Shown: positions 25,698 to 34,624 of the stretch, in pieces
Position numbering within the stretch: position 1 is the stretch's first letter
Layout of the letters: each line of letters opens with the position of its first letter
Assembly: GCF_001276715.1 (NCBI RefSeq)
Contig: NZ_LIUQ01000021.1
Location: 45,721-109,720 of the forward strand
Direction of reading: 5' to 3'
Origin: Planktothricoides sp. SR001
GTDB taxonomy: Bacteria > Cyanobacteriota > Cyanobacteriia > Cyanobacteriales > Laspinemataceae
DNA: 64,000 nucleotides
Notes under the pieces: model-generated
Told to the model about the DNA's origin: nothing
Databases searched by the model: none
The model's input: only the letters and a program-made list of their open reading frames with translations
Made by a program: the position numbers and the translations under genes

Positions 25698-26551
25698 CCC
25701 ATCAAGTTTAAGCAATGGTAAAGGTTAGATAATTTTTGATTAAGATTAGATCAAAAAATGCTCTTAGGCATTATCCGCGATCCCAAACTGGTTTAGGGCT
25801 AAATTTGCCTGGTTTTAGCCGCGATCGCGATCGGGGGAAAGTAGAGCCGTAAATCAGTCGTAAATCAAGATTTACTCACAAGATGCCTAAGTCAGCGAGA
25901 CTGATCAAAATATTTTCCAGACTGGCAGGCAAACAAGCAGGGAAACAAGCAGGTAAACACCAGGAAAACGGGTAAATTTCCCTTTTCCTGGATTTTCATC
26001 GGTTCTAGATGCCCATTGAATATTCACAAATATTAATATTAATATTAATATTTTCTCAGCAATTTCTCTCAACCCCAGGGATCCCAACAATCTCATCATT
26101 TTTTGGGCAATGGGGTCAGACTGAACCACGGGAAAGATTCATATTTCTTAACAAAAACCGATCATAATTGAAGAATCATTAGAAAACATTAAATTTCTCG
26201 GAAAATCCCCAAATCAGTTATAGAATAATAAAAGTAAGAACTATGGAGTGGGAGTTGTCCATAAAAATATCTCTAACGCCCTTAAAAAAATAAGAAATTG
26301 CCTGATTCACGCGCCCAACAAGCCCAATAAATTTAAAAACAAAATCACCGATAAATCGGGTGAATCTGAATCAGGGAAATAAACCGGGAATATGTAACCT
26401 TTACAGTCCCACCACAATCGGTCGTTTTTCACAAGATTCATTGGGGCAAATTCAACATAAATACCCAAAAAATATCCAAAAAAAGCCCCAGAACTCAACA
26501 GACAGATCGACCCAAAAATTCTGAGAGACTCACAATCAAGTTGAAATAAGT
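25698..26551. other. Long leader region before nifJ
   Basis: About 850 bases without a supported gene. It contains a hairpin at 25960-25991 (arms CCAGGAAAA and TTTTCCTGG), imperfect AAACAAGCAGG repeats just before it (25931-25955) and an AATATT tandem near 26032-26052. nifJ starts at 26552 without a strong ribosome site. No clear NtcA-type GTA-N8-TAC site was found here. Confidence 0.45.
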
Positions 26552-29500
26552 ATGACTACACGAACTTATGCAACCCTAGACGGGAACGAGGCAGTCGCCC
26601 GCGTTGCCTACAAGCTTAATGAAGTGATTGCCATTTATCCCATCACACCCTCCTCACCAATGGGTGAATGGGCCGATGATTGGATGTCACAAGGTCGTCC
26701 CAACTTATGGGGCACTATTCCCACGGTGATGGAAATGCAATCCGAAGCCGGGGCAGCGGGAACCGTTCACGGTGCCTTGCAAGGCGGGGCAATGACTACC
26801 ACCTTCACCGCATCTCAGGGATTATTATTAATGATCCCCAACTTGTACAAGATTGCCGGTGAACTGACCAGCGCGGTGATCCATGTGGCGGCGCGATCGC
26901 TTGCGGCCCAAGGGCTGTCAATTTTCGGCGATCACAGCGACGTGATGGCAGTGCGGGCAACGGGAATTGCCCTGCTGAGTTCCGGTTCGGTACAAGAAGC
27001 CCAAGACATGGCTTTAATTGCCCAAGCCGCAACTTTAGAATCGCGGGTGCCTTTTATTCACTTCTTTGAAGGCTTCCGCATTTCCCACGAAGTGCAAAAA
27101 GTGGAACTGCTCGACGACAGCGTTCTGCGGGCAATGATTGATGATGACTTGGTATTAGCTCACCGGGCCCGTGGCATGACCCCAGACCGTCCCGTGTTGC
27201 GCGGTACGGCTCAAAACCCGGATATCTATTTCCAAGCCCGTGAAACTGTCAACCCGTTCTACGATGCTTGTCCCGATATTGTCCAGAAAGCAATGGACAA
27301 ATTTGCGGAACTAACCGGGCGTCAATATAAGATTTATCAGTATGAAGGCGCACCCGATGCCGACCGTGTGATTGTGGTGATGGGTTGCGGTGGGGAAACC
27401 ACTCACGAATTGGTGGATTATTTAACCGCTAAAGGCGAAAAAGTTGGTGTGCTGAAAGTGCGTTTGTATCGCCCGTTAGACGCCCAACGGTTAGTAGCTG
27501 AACTGCCAAAAACCGTCAAGAAAATTGCCGTGCTCGATCGCACCAAAGAACCAGGATCTGCTGGAGAACCCCTCTATTTAGATGTGGTGACTGCCCTGAA
27601 CGAAGCATGGGAAGGCCCAATGCCCAAAGTGGTTGGCGGTCGCTATGGTCTATCTTCTAAAGAATTTAACGCGGCGATGGCCAAAGGGGTATTTGATAAT
27701 TTGGCCCAAGATAAGCCAAAGAATCATTTCACCATTGGCATTAACGACGACCTCGGCCATACTTCCATTGCTTATGACCCGAAATTCTCCGTAGAACCGG
27801 ATAACGTGGTCAAGGCTATGTTCTACGGTTTGGGGGCTGATGGCACCGTTGGGGCCAACAAAAACTCGATTAAGATTATTGGGGAAGAAACCGATAATTA
27901 CGCTCAAGGTTATTTCGTCTATGACTCCAAGAAATCTGGGGCAATGACGGTTTCTCACTTGCGCTTTGGCCCGAATCCCATTCGCTCTATTTACCTCATT
28001 GAACAAGCCAATTTTGTCGGCTGTCACCAGTGGATTTTCCTGGAAAAATTTGATGTCTTACGCTCCGCTGGTCAAGGGGCAACCTTCCTGCTGAACAGTC
28101 CTTTTGGACCCGATGAAGTGTGGGATCAATTACCCATTGAAGTCCAAGAAGATATTGTTCGCAAGAATCTGAAGTTATTCGTCATTAATGCCAACAAAGT
28201 TGCCCGTGAAAATGGCATGGCCGGACGGATTAATACGATTATGCAGGTGTGCTTCTTTGCCCTGTCCAATGTGTTGCCACGGGAAGAGGCGATCGCGCAA
28301 ATCAAGAAAGCGATTAAAAAGACCTACGGCAAGAAAGGGGAAGAAATCGTCCGAGTCAACCTGCAAGCGGTTGACAACACCCTGGACAACCTATTTGAAG
28401 TCAATATCGGTGATGTCACCAGCACCATCAAACGTCCCCCGGCAGTTTCGCCTCTCGCCCCAGATTTTGTGCGCGAAGTCGAAGCCAAAATGCTGATCAA
28501 AGAAGGGGAAGACCTGCCCGTGAGTGCTTTACCTTGCGACGGCACCTATCCCACCGGCACCGCTAAATGGGAAAAACGCAACCTGGCGGAAGAAATTCCC
28601 GTTTGGGATCCAGATGTTTGCGTCCAATGTGGCAAGTGCATCATGGTTTGCCCCCACGCGGTGATTCGCGGCAAAGCTTACGATGAAAGCCAGTTAGCTA
28701 ATGCCCCGGCCACCTTTAAGTTCACAGATACTAAAGATAAAGACTTTGCCGGAACCAAGTTCACCATCCAGGTAGCCCCAGAAGATTGCACGGGATGCGG
28801 TATTTGTGTGGATGTTTGCCCTGCGAAGAATAAGGCGCAACCTTCCCGCAAGGCGATTAACATGGCAGAGCAGTTGCCCTTGCGTCAACCAGAGGCGGAA
28901 AACTGGGAATTCTTCTTGAAGTTGCCCAATCCCGATCGCCAACAACTGCATATCGATCGCATTCGCCAACAACAATGGCAAGAACCCTTATTTGAGTTCT
29001 CTGGTGCTTGTGCCGGTTGTGGGGAAACTCCTTATGTGAAATTAATTTCCCAATTATTTGGCGATCGCATGATTGTCGCCAACGCCACCGGCTGCTCCTC
29101 CATTTACGGCGGCAACCTGCCCACCACCCCCTGGGCGCAAAACGCAGACGGACGTGGCCCAACCTGGTCGAACAGCTTATTTGAAGATAACGCCGAATTT
29201 GGCCTGGGCTTCCGCCTAACCGTCAACAAATTTGCCCAATTTGCCGGGGAATTATTAGTCAAACTCGGTGGTGAAGTGGGAGATAATCTCGTCCGGGATA
29301 TCCTCAACAACACCCAAAAATCTGAAGCGGACATCTGGGAACAACGGGACCGAGTAGCCGCCCTGAAAGAAAAACTGCAACAAATCAATTCTCCCGACGC
29401 CAAACAGCTTCTCAGTTTAGCGGATTATCTAGTCAAGAAATCCGTCTGGATTCTCGGTGGTGACGGCTGGGCTTATGATATTGGCTACGGTGGTTTAGAC

Positions 29501-30112
29501 CATGTACTCGCCAGCGGCCATAACGTGAATGTTCTGGTCATGGATACGGAAGTTTATTCCAATACCGGCGGACAATCTTCTAAAGCCACTCCTCGCGGCG
29601 CTGTGGCCAAGTTTGCCGCTGGTGGCAAACCCAGTCCCAAGAAAGACCTGGGCATGATGATGATGACCTACGGCAATATCTATGTAGCATCGGTGGCTAT
29701 GGGGGCACGGGATGAACATACCCTGAAAGCATTCATCGAAGCGGAAGCTTATGATGGCCCGTCGATTATTATTGCCTACAGCCATTGCATCGCTCACGGC
29801 ATTAACATGACCACCGCTATGAGTCACCAGAAAGAAGTGGTAGAAAGCGGACGCTGGTTGCTGTATCGCTATAATCCAGCCCTGAAAGAACAAGGACTCA
29901 ACCCACTGCAATTGGATAGCCGTTCACCCAAGAAGAAAGTGGCCGATTCTTTGTTGCAAGAAAACCGCTTCAAGATGCTGACTAAGAGCAAGCCCGAAGC
30001 CGCTAAAGTCCTGCAAAAACAAGCCCAACAAGACGTGGACGATCGCTGGAAAGTTTATGAATATCTAGCATCCCGGTCTTTGGAAAATGGTAACGGTAAC
30101 GGACATCAGTAG
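26552..30112 (+). CDS. nifJ: Pyruvate:ferredoxin (flavodoxin) oxidoreductase
   Basis: A 1186-residue single-chain enzyme of full family length. Seen in order: the pyruvate/TPP N-terminal domain (YPITPSSPMGEWADDW near 30), the gamma and CoA-like domains, a two-cluster ferredoxin domain (CVQCGKCIMVCP near 690 and CTGCGICVDVCPAK near 746), the ACAGCGETPY motif near 824 and the TPP domain with GDGWAYDIGYGGLDH near 970. It oxidises pyruvate to acetyl-CoA and CO2 and reduces ferredoxin or flavodoxin, supporting fermentation, hydrogen metabolism or nitrogenase. Its neighbourhood with hyp genes fits anaerobic metabolism; no nif genes are visible. Confidence 0.98.
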   Translation: MTTRTYATLDGNEAVARVAYKLNEVIAIYPITPSSPMGEWADDWMSQGRPNLWGTIPTVMEMQSEAGAAGTVHGALQGGAMTTTFTASQGLLLMIPNLYKIAGELTSAVIHVAARSLAAQGLSIFGDHSDVMAVRATGIALLSSGSVQEAQDMALIAQAATLESRVPFIHFFEGFRISHEVQKVELLDDSVLRAMIDDDLVLAHRARGMTPDRPVLRGTAQNPDIYFQARETVNPFYDACPDIVQKAMDKFAELTGRQYKIYQYEGAPDADRVIVVMGCGGETTHELVDYLTAKGEKVGVLKVRLYRPLDAQRLVAELPKTVKKIAVLDRTKEPGSAGEPLYLDVVTALNEAWEGPMPKVVGGRYGLSSKEFNAAMAKGVFDNLAQDKPKNHFTIGINDDLGHTSIAYDPKFSVEPDNVVKAMFYGLGADGTVGANKNSIKIIGEETDNYAQGYFVYDSKKSGAMTVSHLRFGPNPIRSIYLIEQANFVGCHQWIFLEKFDVLRSAGQGATFLLNSPFGPDEVWDQLPIEVQEDIVRKNLKLFVINANKVARENGMAGRINTIMQVCFFALSNVLPREEAIAQIKKAIKKTYGKKGEEIVRVNLQAVDNTLDNLFEVNIGDVTSTIKRPPAVSPLAPDFVREVEAKMLIKEGEDLPVSALPCDGTYPTGTAKWEKRNLAEEIPVWDPDVCVQCGKCIMVCPHAVIRGKAYDESQLANAPATFKFTDTKDKDFAGTKFTIQVAPEDCTGCGICVDVCPAKNKAQPSRKAINMAEQLPLRQPEAENWEFFLKLPNPDRQQLHIDRIRQQQWQEPLFEFSGACAGCGETPYVKLISQLFGDRMIVANATGCSSIYGGNLPTTPWAQNADGRGPTWSNSLFEDNAEFGLGFRLTVNKFAQFAGELLVKLGGEVGDNLVRDILNNTQKSEADIWEQRDRVAALKEKLQQINSPDAKQLLSLADYLVKKSVWILGGDGWAYDIGYGGLDHVLASGHNVNVLVMDTEVYSNTGGQSSKATPRGAVAKFAAGGKPSPKKDLGMMMMTYGNIYVASVAMGARDEHTLKAFIEAEAYDGPSIIIAYSHCIAHGINMTTAMSHQKEVVESGRWLLYRYNPALKEQGLNPLQLDSRSPKKKVADSLLQENRFKMLTKSKPEAAKVLQKQAQQDVDDRWKVYEYLASRSLENGNGNGHQ

Positions 30113-30196
30113 TGGTTGTTAAGTGATGTTGTTTGTTGGAAAGTTGTTTGTTGTTTGTTATTTGATGACACCAATAACGAAGAACGAAGAACGAAG

Positions 30197-30275
30197 GGTT
30201 CAGAAACCGGGTTTTTATCCCACATCTTGCTTAACCAACAAAACGTATCGAAAAAACCCGGTTTCTTTTCAATAA
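30197..30275. repeat. Copy 1 of a duplicated 75-bp hairpin leader
   Basis: AGAAACCGGGTTTTT and AAAAACCCGGTTTCT form the arms of a hairpin whose loop reads CACATCTTGCTTAACCAACA. An almost identical element lies at 31308-31383, upstream of the next gene. It is a compound form of the CCGG palindrome family. Confidence 0.88.
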
Positions 30276-30285
30276 CCCAAAAACT

Positions 30286-31266
30286 ATGACCAACATCAAA
30301 GATTTCCGACTCAACCCAGACCAGTTACGCTTTTTTGGCCAAAATTTGCACCGTCCCGAAAGCATCATTGCCACTAAGGACGGCACTCTCTGGGTGTCAG
30401 ATCGGCAAGCGGCTGTCACTCGCATTGACGCAGATGGCACCCAAACCGCGATCGGTCACATGGGTGCTGAACCCAATGGTCTGGCAATGGATCGTCATCG
30501 GGACAAGCATCGTAGGGGCAATCTTTATGTGGCGAATATCGGCGATGGGAAGTTTTACAAGCTATATCCCGACGGCACGGAGGAGGTACTCCTAAGTGAG
30601 TTTGAAGGCAAACCCCTGGGATCTCCGAATTTTGTGTTTATCGACCGGCGCGATCGCCTCTGGTTATCAGTTTCTACTCGCACCTTGCCCTGGGTTGCGG
30701 CAGCGATTAATCCCCGTCCCGATGGGTATATTCTGCTGATGGATGAAAACGGGGTCCGCATGGTTGCCGATGGCATTTATTTTACGAATGAAATTCGCCT
30801 GGATGCCAATGAAGAATATCTCTATGTGGCAGAAACCATGAAATCGCGGATCCTGCGTTTTCCAGTTAACCCTGATGGCAGTTTGGGCTCGCGCGAAGTC
30901 TTTGGACCCGATCCTCTGGATTACGGTGCTTGGGTCGATGGTTTCACCTTTGATATCGAAGGCAATCTTTGGATTACAACTCCCCTACGCAATGGGTTAG
31001 GAATTCTCACTCCTGATGGCGATTATCACGTCGTTTTTGAAGAGGTAAAACCGGATGCATTAAAAAATGCTGTCACCAACCTAGAAGCCAATCAATTAAA
31101 GCCAGAAGATATCTTCGCTTGCGCCGGAGAAAATTGGCCATTTCCTACTAGCGTGACTTTTGCCGGATCGGACTTAAAAACGGTGTATGTGGGTTCTTTA
31201 ATTATGCCCCATTTAATTACTTTTGAGTCGCCAATTCCCGGTTTACCCATGCGCCATTGGCATTAA
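30286..31266 (+). CDS. SMP-30/gluconolactonase-like beta-propeller protein
   Basis: A 326-residue protein with the six-bladed propeller pattern of SMP-30/gluconolactonase/LRE proteins: RPESIIATKDGTLWVSD, AEPNGLAM, GSPNFVFIDRRDRLWLSV, FTNEIRLDANEEYLYVAET and DGFTFDIEGNLWITTP. The acidic and Asn residues at the usual metal-site positions are present. Members hydrolyse sugar lactones or related esters using Ca or Zn; the substrate is not predictable here. There is no signal peptide. It follows nifJ by 173 bases and precedes the DHOD-like gene, all on the same strand. Confidence 0.85.
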   Translation: MTNIKDFRLNPDQLRFFGQNLHRPESIIATKDGTLWVSDRQAAVTRIDADGTQTAIGHMGAEPNGLAMDRHRDKHRRGNLYVANIGDGKFYKLYPDGTEEVLLSEFEGKPLGSPNFVFIDRRDRLWLSVSTRTLPWVAAAINPRPDGYILLMDENGVRMVADGIYFTNEIRLDANEEYLYVAETMKSRILRFPVNPDGSLGSREVFGPDPLDYGAWVDGFTFDIEGNLWITTPLRNGLGILTPDGDYHVVFEEVKPDALKNAVTNLEANQLKPEDIFACAGENWPFPTSVTFAGSDLKTVYVGSLIMPHLITFESPIPGLPMRHWH

Positions 31267-31307
31267 GTAATGTTGTTTGTTGTTTGTTGTTTGTTGTTTG
31301 ATGTGGG

Positions 31308-31383
31308 TTCAGAAACCGGGTTTTTATTCCACATCTTGCTTAACCAACAAAACGTATCTAAAAAAACCCGGTTTCTTTTCAAA
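31308..31383. repeat. Copy 2 of the duplicated 75-bp hairpin leader
   Basis: Nearly identical to 30197-30275 (few differences). It sits between the SMP-30 gene and the DHOD-like gene, ending about 20 bases before the next start codon. It could form a stem in the messenger and affect expression; this is inference. Confidence 0.88.
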
Positions 31384-31403
31384 CATTAGAAGGAAAACAG
31401 AAA

Positions 31404-32414
31404 ATGGATTTAACTACGACTTATTTAGGTTTAAATTTGCGATCGCCCCTTGTGCCCTCAGCCGCGCAACCTTTGACTGAGGAAATTGATAATGTCAAAC
31501 GGCTAGAAGATGCGGGGGCAGCGGCAGTAGTTTTGCATAGTATTTTTGCCGAACAACTGCGGATTGAACAATATGAACTGCATCATCACACCACTTATGG
31601 GACGGAAAGTTTTGCCGAAGCGCTGACTTATTTTCCCGAACCAGATGAATATAAAGTCGGCCCAGAAACCTATCTAGAACATATTCAAAAAGCCAAAGAA
31701 ATGGTGGATATTCCCATCATTGCTTCCCTGAATGGGGCATCATTAGGTCAATGGGTTGACTTTTCCAAACAAATTCAACAAGCCGGTGCCGATGCTTTAG
31801 AATTAAATATCTACAGTATCCCCACGGATATGCACAAAACAGGGGCACAGGTTGAAGAAGAATATATCGAAATCGTGGAAGCAGTCCGCGCTGATGTCAC
31901 CATTCCACTGACCATTAAACTGAGTCCTTATTTTAGCAACATGGCAAATATGGCCTCTCGGTTGACGAAAGCAGGGGCGAATGGTTTGGTATTATTCAAC
32001 CGCTTTATGCAGGAAGATATTAACCCTGAAGAGTTGGAAGTTTGGCCGCATTTAGTATTAAGTAATGTCCAAGAATCTCTCTTGCCAATGCGTTGGATTG
32101 CCCTATTATATGGTCGCATTCATGCAGATATGGCCGCTACCAGTGGGATTCAAAAAGGCCATGATGTGGTGAAACTTTTAATGGCTGGGGCAAAAGTGAC
32201 TCATGTTTGTTCACCATTACTCCGTCATGGGATTTCTCACCTAGCAGAAATTGAGCGGGAACTGGTGCATTGGATGGAAGAAAATGAATATGAATCCGTG
32301 CAGCAAATGATTGGCACCATGTCACAAGTTAATGTGGCTGATGAAAGTGCCTATGAACGGGCTCAATATATGAAAGTTGTTCAAAGTTTTAATCCCGATC
32401 GCGTCCTGATTTAG
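31404..32414 (+). CDS. Dihydroorotate-dehydrogenase-like FMN protein
   Basis: A 336-residue TIM-barrel protein of the DHOD family (LGLNLRSPLVPSAAQPL, ADALELNIYSIP, PLTIKLSPYF, GANGLVLFNRF, then LLMAGAKVTHVCSPLLRHG). It lacks the partner subunit and some residues of true pyrimidine-pathway PyrD, and such DHOD-like genes are typically found next to nifJ in cyanobacteria. The substrate is unknown; FMN binding is likely. AGAAGGAAAACAGAAA upstream supports the ATG. Co-transcription with the preceding genes is possible. Confidence 0.85.
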   Translation: MDLTTTYLGLNLRSPLVPSAAQPLTEEIDNVKRLEDAGAAAVVLHSIFAEQLRIEQYELHHHTTYGTESFAEALTYFPEPDEYKVGPETYLEHIQKAKEMVDIPIIASLNGASLGQWVDFSKQIQQAGADALELNIYSIPTDMHKTGAQVEEEYIEIVEAVRADVTIPLTIKLSPYFSNMANMASRLTKAGANGLVLFNRFMQEDINPEELEVWPHLVLSNVQESLLPMRWIALLYGRIHADMAATSGIQKGHDVVKLLMAGAKVTHVCSPLLRHGISHLAEIERELVHWMEENEYESVQQMIGTMSQVNVADESAYERAQYMKVVQSFNPDRVLI

Positions 32415-32640
32415 GATAGCCCAGAAACCGGGTTTATTGAGACTACCTTTGCCACCAATTAAGAAACCGGGTAACTTCGGCGAAACCCGGTTTCTTACCC
32501 GGTTTCTTGCTGGCGGCAAAAAACCAAAAATATATAATCCGTTTAATAGACAAGAGTTTACGCAGGACGGATTGATCCCCCCAACCCCCCTTAAAACCGC
32601 CATCGAGTTTGCACGAATGAAAGCCAGAATTGTCTAATGA
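32415..32640. repeat. CCGG palindromes and CCCCCC repeat before higA
   Basis: Three CCGG-palindrome fragments (32423-32437, 32461-32472 and 32484-32515) then a GGATTGATCCCCCCAACCCC repeat (32570-32589). No gene is supported here; the toxin gene expected upstream of higA has been replaced by this sequence except for its last codons. Confidence 0.8.
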
Positions 32641-32706
32641 TCGATATCGTATTTGCTTTGGGGCGATCGCGGTGCTGAGAACGTTGAAATTGTCGATTAT
32701 CACTAA
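32641..32706 (+). pseudogene. HigB-type toxin, C-terminal stub
   Basis: The frame ending at TAA 32704-32706 reads LLWGDRGAENVEIVDYH, the highly conserved end of HigB/RelE-like mRNA interferases. A stop codon lies in frame at 32638, and upstream sequence is repeat DNA, so some 75 or more residues are lost. The intact higA antitoxin follows 47 bases later in the usual toxin-antitoxin order. This peptide cannot be an active toxin. Confidence 0.82.
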
Positions 32707-32753
32707 ATATCATTAATATACTACTAAAATATACTACTAAGAGAGTCAGTTTT

Positions 32754-33065
32754 ATGATTCGCTTTCCCACTCATCGCCCACCCACTCACCCTGGGGAGAT
32801 GATATTAGAAGAGTTTTTGATTCCGATGGGTCTGACACCGGAAGAATTAGCCGATGCTATTCATCTATCATATCAGCACGTTAATGAAATTATTAACCAA
32901 CGGCAAGAAATTACTCCGAGTACGGCTCTGCGGCTGGCTAAATTCTTTGGTATTTCCCCGGATTTCTGGATGAATCTGCAACTGCGTTGGGATTTATATC
33001 AGGCAGAGCAGAAAGACCAAGATATCCTTAAGACAATTCGCCCGTATCTGTCAACATCTGCCTAA
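32754..33065 (+). CDS. higA: HigA-type antitoxin
   Basis: A 103-residue XRE-family helix-turn-helix protein: HPGEMILEEFLIPMGLTPEELADAI, the recognition helix near YQHVNEIINQRQ, TPSTALRLAKFFGISPDFWMNLQLRWDL. This is the typical HigA (VapI) pattern. It normally binds and neutralises HigB and represses its own operon. Here only the toxin's tail remains, so it may persist as a DNA-binding regulator or an anti-addiction remnant. Confidence 0.92.
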   Translation: MIRFPTHRPPTHPGEMILEEFLIPMGLTPEELADAIHLSYQHVNEIINQRQEITPSTALRLAKFFGISPDFWMNLQLRWDLYQAEQKDQDILKTIRPYLSTSA

Positions 33066-33484
33066 AAATAGGGACGATCGGCCTAGAAACCGGGTTTCTT
33101 TACACTATCTTTGCCACCCAAGCATTTGCCAGGGCGAAGCATGACCGTATATAGGTTATTGGTTGTAACCCGATATTTACTGCGGTCAAGATCACGCCCC
33201 TACGGATATATTTATTGTAGGCGATCGCCCCTTTGCCCCCGCCCCAGAAACCGGGTTTCTTTAGACCATCTTTGCCACCCCACCAAAATGCTCATAGAAA
33301 CCCGGTTTCTTGCTTGCTGACAACTCGTGAACCCCAGAAACCGGGTTTCTTTAGACTATCTTTGCCACCCAAACCCAGAAACCGGGTTTCTTCAGATAAC
33401 CTTTGCCACTAACCAACAACTCTTATAGAAACCCGGTTTCTTGCCCCGGTTTCTTGCTTGCTGGCAACGACAATGCGATCGCGC
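33066..33484. repeat. Repeat cluster 6
   Basis: One REP element in reversed orientation with altered arms (about 33130-33204: GGGCGAAGCATGACCG against CGGTCAAGATCACGCCCC), and at least six AGAAACC(G/C)GGTTTCT palindromes (near 33086, 33245, 33296, 33338, 33376 and 33425). The flanking phrases are the reverse complements of those in clusters 3 and 4. No gene. Confidence 0.9.
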
Positions 33485-34237
33485 TTAGATGACATTTGGC
33501 TCGATCGTAATTTGCCAACCATCATCTACTTGTTTCACAGATAACTCAGGAATATTTTTCAGGAAATCAACCAATTTAATTTGAATCGATAAGCTGCGGA
33601 ATATCCCCCGAATTGGTTGCCGATAATATTTGGAAAATTCTTGACTTAATGCGCCAATGGTGGTAAAATTTTGGGGATGATTTATCGTTAAACTTTTAAC
33701 TAATTATAGCAAAACAAATTCCAAGTAAACCCTAGATTTTATTTCATCAATTAATTTGGGCTTATATGGTAAACCGGCTGGTTTGACAAAAAGGCTATTT
33801 TGTGGTTTGGGAATTTCTTGTGGTTTGGGAGTTTCTTGATATTCCTCTGATTTTAGCAGATCCAGCAAGCGTCCGTCAACTTTCCAGGGTCGTTTGATAG
33901 TGTATTTAATTGAAAGTGCTGTAGTGGTTTTTTCTGGGGTTAAATTAGGATTGATCGCCGAAAAAGCAGCCACATAAAACTCTTGAGTATCGGGATGGTT
34001 GTAGATAGAAAAGCGTTGGCTGCTAGTCAGAAAGCTTTTTAAACAGTCGTAGCCTTTCTGTTTCATCACTGCTTTCAGTGAAATATGGTATTTATCTGCA
34101 AACAACTTACAAAGTGTAGTTGCCGTAAACCAGGGCCGATCGGTTTCTGCCGATAACTGAACCATGAAGCGTTCCAATTCTAGGAAAATCTGTTCGGCTG
34201 GTAAAGGCGAAAAGTCATGTTCCTCGGAGTTATTCAT
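33485..34237 (-). pseudogene. LOTUS-like protein gene split by an in-frame stop
   Basis: The frame opens at 34237 (MNNSEEHDFSPLP), gives 177 residues and stops at TAA 33704-33706. The same frame then continues without a shift for 72 codons to TAA at 33485: LVKSLTINHPQNFTTIGALS, then QEFSKYYRQPIRGIFRSL and further. Both halves hold a winged-helix segment of OST-HTH/LOTUS style (FTATTLCKLFADKYHISLK near residue 40; FTTIGALSQEF after the stop). A single change such as CAA to TAA explains the break. The LOTUS assignment is moderate. Readthrough or a sequencing error are alternatives. Confidence 0.7.
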
Positions 34238-34624
34238 TTTGCTACACCCAATTAGTAATGCGATCGCATATAGCTACAGACTTACTGCCGATCATTTCGG
34301 AATTTTCGCCATACAACTTGCCATACAACTTGCGGTAAAACTTGCCTTTGTGGACAATATGCAAGCATAGATAGGGTTCCAGAAAGCGCGAACTCCGCAC
34401 CGCTTACGCGAACGCCCGCCCGCAACGGGAAAAGGTCCTTAGCTGAGGAAATTTCTTGATCGCGATCGTGGATATGATAAATTAATTGCTCAAAAACAAG
34501 ATCGACCTGATTCGTAAGTCCTGAATTAGTGGCAAATTGGGAAAATCACAGTAAAGTAGTAATGGTTAATAATTAATCCTTTGACCATAGCTTGAGTAAA
34601 GGCGCGATAGAAAAGTAATAAGCC
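34238..34624. other. Intergenic region upstream of the HerA-like gene
   Basis: About 390 bases. It shows a threefold CATACAACTTGC-like repeat (about 34311-34342) and a GCGAACTCCGCACCGCTTAC repeat motif (about 34388-34407), but no supported gene. It likely carries promoters for both flanking divergent genes. Confidence 0.4.

Noticed and set aside
26680..29911. Several 60-138-codon frames antisense or out of phase within nifJ
   Set aside because: nifJ is intact over its full length and these frames lack any family match or start signal.
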